From positions 314,866 through 378,865 of the forward strand of contig NZ_JBHSSW010000004.1 in the NCBI RefSeq assembly GCF_042659465.1: DNA of 64,000 bases, read 5' to 3'. Positions within the stretch are counted from its first letter, which is position 1, and every line of letters starts with the position of its first letter. The stretch is from Ponticaulis profundi (GTDB lineage Bacteria; Pseudomonadota; Alphaproteobacteria; Caulobacterales; Hyphomonadaceae). Below, one piece after another: positions 25,522 through 33,218 of the stretch. The position numbers and the translations under genes are program-made. The notes beneath the pieces are model-generated. The model saw only the letters and a list, made by a program, of their open reading frames with translations. It was not told where the DNA came from and did no database searches.

Positions 25522-26518
25522 GAGCAGCCTCCGCATAGACAGTTGCTCGGTAAAGTTTCAGGGCGAAAAGTCGAATGGATTTCGGCATGCTCCATCCGGG
25601 TAATCGGGCGGTCATGCTGGCAAGGGCAGCGAGCAGGCTTTTTCCCGGAAAAGGCGCGAGAAAGCCGGCCAGACGATAAAGAGACGTATCTTTCAGAGCG
25701 TCAGGATGGCGATGGGCTGCGAGCCAGAAATTGCGGCCAGACTGTCCATACTTTTTCAGAAGCACGTCAGGTGTGTCGAGCCCGAGGTGTGTCGCCGTAT
25801 TGTCGATATGATGGACGGGAAATCGCTCGGCGGCACGCAGGCCCCAATCAACATCCTCCCAACCCCAGCCAGAAAAAGCTGTATCGAATGGCACGTCCGA
25901 CATGATCTGTTTGTGAACCAGCACATTGCTGGTGAACACAAAGCGCCCCGGATTTTGCGCTCGCTCGCTGGCCGGCAGGCATTCGGACACTTCGCACTGC
26001 GCCCAATGCAGCTCATTGGCGTGCGTCTCTTTTGCCTGCTGCAATGAAAAGCCACCGACGACCAGAGCAGGTCGCGCGTCCGACTGAATATGCTCAATAT
26101 AACGCTGCAGAAATGAGGCATCGTCCGGCACCATGTCCGCGTCGAGAAAGACCATCCAGTCCGAGCGTGCGACATGTTCAAGCCGGTTGCGGCCGAACGC
26201 GCGTCCACGATTTTCTGACGCCGAGATCAGGCAGGCTGCGCCGCGAAATTGCTGGACGGCAACAACGGTTTCTTCGGTGAGGTCCTGCATGTCACTGCCA
26301 TCGTCATAGATGACGACTTCGATTTGATCGGCTGCAATGCAGTCAGATAATGCCTCCAGAAGTTTTGCCGGACGGTCCCGATAGTTCGGCACCAGAACGC
26401 TGAGCGATGGAGCTGCTATCTGCTGCCAGTTTTCATTGCAGACCACGCGCTCGCCGGGCAGCGCTTCAGGTTCTGCTACGTGTGAAGGAGCCCCTGCGGT
26501 CAGACGTTCAGCGATCAT
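25508..26518 (-). CDS. hfsL: HfsL, family 2 glycosyltransferase of holdfast synthesis
   Basis: The 336-residue protein has a GT-A core, SLSVLVPNYRDRP, then YDDGSD, the DXD metal site FLDADMVP (D126, D128) and the motif SGWGWEDVDWGLR typical of galactosyltransferase-like GT2 enzymes. It is one of the sugar-adding enzymes of the holdfast repeat unit; the assignment to HfsL rests on position and motif. It overlaps hfsE by 11 bases and hfsH by 14. Confidence 0.68.
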   Translation of the reverse strand: MIAERLTAGAPSHVAEPEALPGERVVCNENWQQIAAPSLSVLVPNYRDRPAKLLEALSDCIAADQIEVVIYDDGSDMQDLTEETVVAVQQFRGAACLISASENRGRAFGRNRLEHVARSDWMVFLDADMVPDDASFLQRYIEHIQSDARPALVVGGFSLQQAKETHANELHWAQCEVSECLPASERAQNPGRFVFTSNVLVHKQIMSDVPFDTAFSGWGWEDVDWGLRAAERFPVHHIDNTATHLGLDTPDVLLKKYGQSGRNFWLAAHRHPDALKDTSLYRLAGFLAPFPGKSLLAALASMTARLPGWSMPKSIRLFALKLYRATVYAEAAHEQS

Positions 26519-28031
26519 TGCTGGAATCTCCCAGAAGGCATGGCGCCGTCATGATCATGATATAGAGGTCAAACCAGAACGAGGATCGGTTCACATATTC
26601 CATATCCAGGCGGACACGTTCGCGAACTTCTTCTGCGGTGTGCACTGGTCCGCGTGATCCGTTGATCTGCGCCCAGCCCGTGAGGCCGGGTTTCACGCGG
26701 TGGCGGTGCGCATAGTCACTGACAAGTTTATGCACTTCGGTTGCCTCTGTCGTCATGCCGACAGCGTGAGGGCGCGGTCCCACCAGCGACATCTCTCCCA
26801 TCAACACGTTGATGAGCTGTGGCAGTTCGTCGAGGCTGGTGCGGCGCAGGAAGCGGCCGACTTTGGTCACGCGATCATCGTCCGAAGTCACCTGCGTGAT
26901 GATGCCGTCTTCGGCTTTCTGATCCGGCCGCATGGACCGGAATTTCCAGACACGAATGGTCTCGTTGTTAAACCCGTGTCGCTTTTGCTTGAAGAGTGCA
27001 GGGCCCTTGCTGTCCAGCTTGATGGCCAGAGCGATCAGCGCCATCAGCGGCGCGAACGCCAGAAGCATGAGCGACGCAAAAACGATATCCGAAATCCGCT
27101 TTACGGTTGCCCGGCGTGCATCTTCCGGCGCGCCTGATACATAGGCGGCGGGTGTGTGGGCGACCTGCGCAAGGCTGGCACCCTGTGGATTGAATTCGTC
27201 GAGATCCAGCAATAGCACAACACGGTTCGGCAGATAGCGCAGACGGTCGATCAGCAATCGGACGCGCGATTGCGCATTGGACGTCACCGTGACGATGATG
27301 CGGTCGATCTTGGGCAGCTTGCTCCACGCCAGAAGGTCATCGAGTGTACCAACAACTGGAACGCCGCTGATCTCATTGGGCGCGCGACCGAGCCGGTCGT
27401 CAAAAATGGCGACGATGTTGAGTTCGCGGTCAGACGCGTTCTGTGCAATCAGACGCTCAGCATTTGGCGTGGCTCCCACGATGACAACGTTTTCGCTCAT
27501 CAGACCGCGACGGGTCAGATGTTTTGTCAGGGCAACATGATGGGCATGCGCGGCGAGCAGAAAGACGAAGACGGCGGCGGCTGTGCCTGCAAAATAATAG
27601 CTTTCACCGCCAAGCCCGGTCACGACCCCGAACAGGAGCAAAACCGCGAGCGACACTGAAGCACCGATGGAAACCCGGGCCTGATGGTCGATAATCTTCT
27701 CTGAGAAAGGAAAGCGATAGGAGCCGGAAGACCAGAGCCCCCAGGCAAGGAAAGGCGGCATGATCAGATAGGGAAGGGCTGTGCCAAGCTCGACGCCGAA
27801 GACACCACCAGCCAGTCCGGACAGGGCAATCAGTCCGATCAGGATCATTCCGGCCATATCTATGGCGCGCGCAATATTGCGGACCGTGTTCAGGTCCGTC
27901 ACGCGGCGTTTCTTCAGCGGTCGTGCGTCTTCGAGGCCGGGACGCGGCGTTGCATGCACGCTGAATTCCCGGCGACGAGGTATCTCCCGCTCCGACTCAG
28001 CGTGTTTCAGGTCGTGCGCAACTTCGCTCAT
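26508..28031 (-). CDS. hfsE: HfsE, polyprenyl-phosphate sugar phosphotransferase (PHPT family)
   Basis: The 507-residue product has four membrane segments in the N-terminal third, a CoA-binding-like Rossmann region (NVVIVGATPNAERL), a fifth membrane segment, and a bacterial sugar transferase domain (KRISDIVFASLMLL, GFNNETIRVWKFRSM, RRTSLDELPQLINVL). It transfers the first sugar phosphate to undecaprenyl phosphate to begin the holdfast repeat unit. First gene of the leftward hfsE-L-H-G operon. About 90 bases upstream are TTAA tetramers at 28126 and 28136 separated by six bases. Confidence 0.8.
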   Translation of the reverse strand: MSEVAHDLKHAESEREIPRRREFSVHATPRPGLEDARPLKKRRVTDLNTVRNIARAIDMAGMILIGLIALSGLAGGVFGVELGTALPYLIMPPFLAWGLWSSGSYRFPFSEKIIDHQARVSIGASVSLAVLLLFGVVTGLGGESYYFAGTAAAVFVFLLAAHAHHVALTKHLTRRGLMSENVVIVGATPNAERLIAQNASDRELNIVAIFDDRLGRAPNEISGVPVVGTLDDLLAWSKLPKIDRIIVTVTSNAQSRVRLLIDRLRYLPNRVVLLLDLDEFNPQGASLAQVAHTPAAYVSGAPEDARRATVKRISDIVFASLMLLAFAPLMALIALAIKLDSKGPALFKQKRHGFNNETIRVWKFRSMRPDQKAEDGIITQVTSDDDRVTKVGRFLRRTSLDELPQLINVLMGEMSLVGPRPHAVGMTTEATEVHKLVSDYAHRHRVKPGLTGWAQINGSRGPVHTAEEVRERVRLDMEYVNRSSFWFDLYIMIMTAPCLLGDSSNDR

Positions 28032-28138
28032 GCCCTCACTCTCTCCAACTTCGCCAGCAAGCTAGCGAAATCGGAAAAAGATTTGGTGCAGGTGATCCTT
28101 CAAATTTAATAGAAAACGCATGCAATTAACGGCGTTTA

Positions 28139-28161
28139 AGAGCCTGTTTGCAGGCGTTTTA
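28139..28161 (-). terminator. Weak hairpin between the serine hydrolase gene and hfsE
   Basis: GCCTG (28142-28146) and CAGGC (28151-28155) form a 5-bp stem with a four-base loop. T or A runs flank it on both sides. It may terminate the serine hydrolase transcript before hfsE, but the stem is short. Confidence 0.35.
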
Positions 28162-28162
28162 G

Positions 28163-29374
28163 CTAAGGCATCCATGCGCCCGATGCGTTGCTCTGGTAAC
28201 CAAGAGACTCATACGCCGCGTCGATGAGAGACTGACCGCGGGCATTGAGCAGAATACCGGCACCCATGCGGTTCATGGAGTAGGCGAAGACCAGATCACA
28301 GTCCGGATCGAAGAAGACGACACTACCGCCCATTCCGACGTGTCCGAAGGCGTTTCGTCCCATGATGACTGAGGCTTCGTGGCCTCCCGGAAGGGCGCGA
28401 TTGTCCATGCTCGCCATAAAACCCTGACCGAAACGACTTGGAATGAGCAGGGTCGCGTCCTCACGCGTTGCAGCCGAAACCTGGCCCATCGCAGCGATGC
28501 GATCTGACGAGAACATCTGCATATCGGAAGAGGGCGACAGACATGAAAACAGCTTCGCCATGCCGCGTGCATTGGAGATGCCGCCGCCTCCACCGAGTTC
28601 GGCTGCATGCGTTTCGCGTGCGTTAAAATCCGGGGCTCCCATGTTCATCATTGCTTTGTGCTGCAAAGACTCCGGATCTGTCACGACAGCTTGTGTGAAA
28701 GGCGTCAGCGGATCATTCGGTCCCGGAATGAATGCGATCATGGGAGCAAGACGAGACTCCAGTGTTTCTGGTAAGCCGATCCAGAAGTCAGTGCCGAGCG
28801 GTTCGGCGAATTCTTCGCGGAAGAAGGTGCCGAGAGATTTGCCAGAAACCCGCCGAACCAATTCGCCGACGGTCCATCCAAACGAAATCATGTGATAGCC
28901 GTTGCGAATGCCTGGCTTCCACCATGGCTCCATGCGCTCCAGCTCGCCGATGATATAGTCCCAGTCAGCAAATCCGCCCGGTTTGATCGGGTCTTTGAAG
29001 GCTGCAGCTCCGGCGCTGTGATTCAGCATCATCAGAACCGTGGTGTCTTCCTTGCCATTGCAGGCATATTCCGGCCAGTAGTCGCCGACCTTCGCATTGA
29101 GATTCAGCTGGCCGCGCTCGACCAGCAAATGGGCACAAAGGGCTGTTGCGGCTTTCGTGCAGGAAAACACAACCGACATCGTGTCTTCATTCCACGACGT
29201 CTCTTTCGTCTCATCTGTGTGGCCGCCCCACAGGTCGACAACTTTCTCGCCTTTGTGAAACGCACAAACGCTGGCGCCAACCTCTTTGCGAAGCTCGAAG
29301 TTTTCCGCAAAAGCATCTGCCACATTGGCAAAGCTTGGATGACATTCCCCGCCAATCATTTCCTGCAAATCCAT
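28163..29374 (-). CDS. Serine hydrolase, class C beta-lactamase-like esterase family
   Basis: From the ATG at 29374, preceded by GGAGGAAGG, the 403-residue protein has the SxxK motif in VVFSCTKAA (S71, K74), the Tyr motif region GYHMISF, and a C-terminal GHVGMGG in place of KTG. This pattern is that of EstB-like esterases of the beta-lactamase superfamily, not of true AmpC. There is no signal peptide, so it is cytoplasmic. Longer in-frame starts up to 29527 lack a ribosome-binding site. The substrate is unknown. Confidence 0.85.
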   Translation of the reverse strand: MDLQEMIGGECHPSFANVADAFAENFELRKEVGASVCAFHKGEKVVDLWGGHTDETKETSWNEDTMSVVFSCTKAATALCAHLLVERGQLNLNAKVGDYWPEYACNGKEDTTVLMMLNHSAGAAAFKDPIKPGGFADWDYIIGELERMEPWWKPGIRNGYHMISFGWTVGELVRRVSGKSLGTFFREEFAEPLGTDFWIGLPETLESRLAPMIAFIPGPNDPLTPFTQAVVTDPESLQHKAMMNMGAPDFNARETHAAELGGGGGISNARGMAKLFSCLSPSSDMQMFSSDRIAAMGQVSAATREDATLLIPSRFGQGFMASMDNRALPGGHEASVIMGRNAFGHVGMGGSVVFFDPDCDLVFAYSMNRMGAGILLNARGQSLIDAAYESLGYQSNASGAWMP

Positions 29375-29430
29375 AGACCTTCCTCCCGCTTTCATATTCA
29401 GTGTTTTGACGGAGACTAGCGCGGCAATCC

Positions 29431-30048
29431 ATGGAACAGGAAGACTCATTTCAGCCTTTTGCGCGGACAGATCGCGAAGCGGTGATCCAGACCGTCGTTT
29501 GGAGTCTGCTTCTGTTGTCGATCGCACTTGTCAGCTGGTTTATCTGGTCTGCAGAATATGACGCGCCGCACGTTCTGCTATCGCTGCCGCTTTTCATCGG
29601 ACTGGTCGCCCTGATCTGGTATGACCTACGACGCTACCGACTGCCAAACCTGATCACATATGCGCTGATATTGGCCGGGCTCGGCATCAGCGCCTGGTAT
29701 GGTCTTGGCACCTTATGTCTGCATCTGTTCGGTGCAGGCATCGGATATGGTCTGATCTGGGTCCTCAATCGATTTTATGTTTCGGTGCGTCATCGAGAGG
29801 GAATCGGTATGGGCGATGCAAAACTGGTTGCCGCGTCCGGAGCGTGGCTTGGCCCGTTCGCACTTGCGCCGGTTTTGATGCTTTCGAGTGCGGCAGGGAT
29901 TCTGCTTTTGCTAATCTACAAGTGGAAAATGATGTTGGATACTGACCAAAAACCAGGCGCGGACCTTGTGCCGTTTGGACCTGCTTTGTGCCTCGGTTTC
30001 TGGATCGTCTACTTCGCATGGCCTGTTTTTGCAGGGAAAATCATATAA
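29431..30048 (+). CDS. Short type IV prepilin peptidase (A24), probable GspO
   Basis: The 205-residue membrane protein has about six hydrophobic segments and both catalytic aspartates of the family: D65 in WYDLRRYRLPN and D129 in GMGDAKL. It lacks the N-terminal cysteine-rich methyltransferase domain of full-length PilD/GspO, so it resembles TadV/CpaA-type peptidases. It cleaves the leader of prepilins at the cytoplasmic membrane face. The gsp operon 6 kb downstream has four pseudopilins with classic G-F/L leaders and no other peptidase, so processing of those is the likely job. Confidence 0.82.
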   Translation: MEQEDSFQPFARTDREAVIQTVVWSLLLLSIALVSWFIWSAEYDAPHVLLSLPLFIGLVALIWYDLRRYRLPNLITYALILAGLGISAWYGLGTLCLHLFGAGIGYGLIWVLNRFYVSVRHREGIGMGDAKLVAASGAWLGPFALAPVLMLSSAAGILLLLIYKWKMMLDTDQKPGADLVPFGPALCLGFWIVYFAWPVFAGKII

Positions 30049-30270
30049 CGCTCTTTTGAGTGCGTGATGAATTCCTATCACTTTGGATAGTGTGTCCCAA
30101 ACCCCACAAATGATGGCGGGCGCCAGCTTTCTGGCAAATGTCAAAAAAGCGTAACAGTGCTGTGCGAGTAGCTGGATGCAGTCATGGGTAGTTACGGAAA
30201 AATAATAATCCATCCGAGCGCCACAGGACTGAAGAAAAACGCCAACAGCTCATTTGAGGGGGCTCAACGT

Positions 30271-33117
30271 ATGAAGATCGCAGGAACCCTGCGCTCGCTC
30301 GCGCTTGCGAGTGCGGCCGCTATCGCACTGGTCGGGTGTTCTGACACCGACATCAGTTCTCCTGGCGCTCCAGCGCCGGTGCCATCACCAACACCGACAC
30401 CTACGCCAACGCCGACACCTACACCGTCTGCGACCATCAATCTTGTGCCAACTGCAGGCTGTCCGACCGGTTCGTCCGAGACACGTTTTGACTCTGTGGC
30501 GGCTGATGGCTTCTCAAGCATTGATGTCTGTTCGCTGACAGGTGAAATCACGACAGACGTCGAGATCCCAGCCGGTACAACGATCGCGATCGAAGGTCCG
30601 GTCTTCATCGGCCAGGATGGGGGTACGTCTGCAACCCTGACTCTGAACGAAGGCGTTCGCGTCTATGGCGCATCTGCTGGCGGTACAGCGACAGCGACGG
30701 ACGACTATCTGGTTGTGACGCGCGGTTCTCAGCTGGTTGTGAACGGCACGGAAAGTGCTCCGGTTCGCATGACAGCGCGCGCGGCCATCAATGACGAGGA
30801 AACGGGTTCTTCCATCATTGAGTTCGGAACGAACGCTCAGTGGGGCGGTCTGGTCATCAACGGCTTTGCGCCAATCAATGACTGTTCTGAAGACGGTATC
30901 GCGGGCGGCACAGCCGAATGCGAAAAGTCTGGTGAGGGCGCTTCCGGCTTCTTCGGCGGTGACAATCCGGCAGACAGCTCAGGTTCGATTGAATACCTGA
31001 TCGTTGAGTATGCAGGTTCGCGCCTGACAAACGAAGACGAACTCAACGGCATCGCTTTCCAGGGCGTCGGTAACGGCACGCTGGTCGAGTATGTTCAGGT
31101 TCACAACAACCTCGACGACGGCATTGAGTGGTTCGGTGGTACGGTCAACGTGAAGTACGCGGTTGTTACCGGTGCTGGCGATGACTCGATTGACTGGACA
31201 GACGGCTGGCAGGGTAATCTGCAGTTCGCAGCGGTTCGCTCTACGGTTCCATCTTCTGATGACCCACGCGGTATCGAAGCTGACAACCAGCGTCCAAACG
31301 ATCTGGAGCCATTCTCGTCTCCAACGCTTTCAAACTTCACGCTACGTGGCACGGCAGGCAACCAGCAAGGTATGCTTCTGCGTCGCGGCACGAAGGGTAA
31401 CTTCCTGAACGGCATTATCGTCGATTTCGAATCTGGTATCGACATTGATGACGCTCAGACCTTCACCAACATCGACAATGGTGAGCTGACCATCGCGTCA
31501 TTCTTCCTGGATAACCCAGTGAACTTCACCCAGGACGATGATCCGCTTGATCCGGCTGACACGACGAATGTTGAAACGGGCAACAACTCGCTCGTTGATC
31601 GTTTCTTCCCAGGTCAGAACGAACTCAACGTTCCAGCGACACAGCCGGAAGGTGATTTCTTCGACACGGTCGATTACATCGGTGCGTTCGGTCCGGATGA
31701 AACGGCTGAAAGCAACTGGGCGAGCTTCGCTCTGCCTGGCACGCTGTTCGAAGAGCAGGAAGCTGTTTGCCCAACCGGCACAGAAGACGCTGGCACGATC
31801 ACGGTCGCTGCAACAAACACCGAAAAACTGCTTTGCCAGATTGATGGTGAAAACGCGATCACGAGCAACATCACGCTCAGCAATGGCGACGACATCGTTT
31901 ACGAACTCGTCAATCCGGTCTTCATCGGTGTGGACCGCGGTCCGGACCCAGCTGCTCCACTCGCTGGTTCTGCTTCTGCGACACTGACGATTGATGCTGG
32001 TGTCACGGTCGTTTCCGAAGGCAATGACGACTATCTCGTCATCACCCGTGGTTCGCGCATCCTCTCGAACGGTACGGCAAGTGCACCAGTCGTCTTCACG
32101 GCAAAAGGTGTTCTGGACGGTTCTGTTGCAGCGGACGAAACCACAAAAGGCATTTGGGGCGGTCTGGTCCTGAACGGCCGTGCTCCTATCAATGACTGTG
32201 CAGAAGACGGCGCTGAAGGCGGTACGATCGAATGTCAGAAATCCGGTGAAGGCGCTTCTGGCTTCTTCGGCGGCGCGACAGCTGACGACGACTCCGGTCA
32301 GATCTTCTACACCCGCGTTGAATATGCCGGTGTGCGTCTGACCAACGAAGACGAGCTGAACGGCATCGCCTTCCAGGGCGTCGGTTCTGGCACGGAAGTC
32401 AGCTATGTTCAGGTCTACAACAACCTGGATGACTGCTTCGAATGGTTCGGCGGTACGGTTTCTGCTGATCACCTCGTTGCGCTTGGTTGCGGTGATGACT
32501 CGCTCGACTGGACAGACGGCTGGCAGGGTTCTCTGCAGTACTCAATCGTCTATCCGGGCGAAGGCGACATGTCTGACGACCCACGTGGTATCGAAGGCGA
32601 CAACCAGCGTCCAAACGACCTGACGCCAATGTCTATGCCTAACCTGTCCAACTTCACGCTGATCAACTCTGGTGACGCAGCTGTGGATGCCGGTGCGGTG
32701 CTTCGCCGTGGCATGGGCGGTACAATCGTGAACGGCATTATCGTCGGCTTCGACGATGGTATCGACATCGATGACCAGCAGACATTCGACAATCTGGACA
32801 ATGGTGATCTGACCGTTGCTTCGCTCTTCCTCGATAACGCGAACAACATCCGTCAGGACAGCGGCGAGCCAGTACTGACGCCAGTTGCTGAAGACAACAT
32901 TGTCGAAGGCGACCAGACCCTGTCAGGCTTCACATTCCGTGCGGGCCGTCCGGGCGTGGTTCCTGGCGATAGCGAAAGCGCTGTTTCAGCCTTCGACGTC
33001 ACCGGCATCGGCGAACTCGAAGCGGTCGATTTCATCGGCGCTGTCGAGAACGAAGATGACACCTGGTTTGCAGGTTGGACCGTCGACGAGAACGGCGACG
33101 TCACATCCGTCGAATAA
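30271..33117 (+). CDS. Large surface lipoprotein with two homologous halves
   Basis: From the ATG at 30271 (GAGGGGG upstream) the 948-residue product has a lipobox ALVGC (C23), a linker of Pro-Thr repeats (about residues 39-52), and two homologous halves of about 430 residues each. Both contain the run SGEGASGFFGG, then RLTNEDELNGIAFQGVG, then WTDGWQG and DDPRGIE. The repeats look like right-handed beta-helix, acidic and Asn/Asp-rich, possibly calcium-binding. The second half has an extra cysteine pair (DDCFEW, LGCGDD). It lies before a TonB receptor and the gsp operon. Function unknown. Confidence 0.8.
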   Translation: MKIAGTLRSLALASAAAIALVGCSDTDISSPGAPAPVPSPTPTPTPTPTPTPSATINLVPTAGCPTGSSETRFDSVAADGFSSIDVCSLTGEITTDVEIPAGTTIAIEGPVFIGQDGGTSATLTLNEGVRVYGASAGGTATATDDYLVVTRGSQLVVNGTESAPVRMTARAAINDEETGSSIIEFGTNAQWGGLVINGFAPINDCSEDGIAGGTAECEKSGEGASGFFGGDNPADSSGSIEYLIVEYAGSRLTNEDELNGIAFQGVGNGTLVEYVQVHNNLDDGIEWFGGTVNVKYAVVTGAGDDSIDWTDGWQGNLQFAAVRSTVPSSDDPRGIEADNQRPNDLEPFSSPTLSNFTLRGTAGNQQGMLLRRGTKGNFLNGIIVDFESGIDIDDAQTFTNIDNGELTIASFFLDNPVNFTQDDDPLDPADTTNVETGNNSLVDRFFPGQNELNVPATQPEGDFFDTVDYIGAFGPDETAESNWASFALPGTLFEEQEAVCPTGTEDAGTITVAATNTEKLLCQIDGENAITSNITLSNGDDIVYELVNPVFIGVDRGPDPAAPLAGSASATLTIDAGVTVVSEGNDDYLVITRGSRILSNGTASAPVVFTAKGVLDGSVAADETTKGIWGGLVLNGRAPINDCAEDGAEGGTIECQKSGEGASGFFGGATADDDSGQIFYTRVEYAGVRLTNEDELNGIAFQGVGSGTEVSYVQVYNNLDDCFEWFGGTVSADHLVALGCGDDSLDWTDGWQGSLQYSIVYPGEGDMSDDPRGIEGDNQRPNDLTPMSMPNLSNFTLINSGDAAVDAGAVLRRGMGGTIVNGIIVGFDDGIDIDDQQTFDNLDNGDLTVASLFLDNANNIRQDSGEPVLTPVAEDNIVEGDQTLSGFTFRAGRPGVVPGDSESAVSAFDVTGIGELEAVDFIGAVENEDDTWFAGWTVDENGDVTSVE

Positions 33118-33134
33118 GATGAACGCAAAGGATA

Positions 33135-33155
33135 GGGGCCGGCATGTCCGGCCCC
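33135..33155 (+). promoter_or_regulatory. GC-rich hairpin between the lipoprotein and TonB-receptor genes
   Basis: GGGGCCGG (33135-33142) and CCGGCCCC (33148-33155) form an 8-bp stem with a five-base loop and no U-tract. It lies 18 bases after the lipoprotein stop. It may protect the 3' end of the lipoprotein message and reduce expression of the receptor, without acting as a true terminator. Confidence 0.5.
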
Positions 33156-33218
33156 GTTCCGACTCATAAGTCACTTCATGTGGAGCCCGCTCCACCGATC
33201 CATTTTCTGGGGGTTAAA

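Noticed and set aside
28163..29374. True beta-lactamase (antibiotic resistance)
   Set aside because: There is no signal peptide, the third motif is not KTG and the pattern fits EstB-like esterases.
31498..32472. A 324-residue minus-strand frame inside the duplicated lipoprotein gene
   Set aside because: It is antisense to conserved repeats and rich in Arg/Asp/Thr, as expected from the complement of biased codons.
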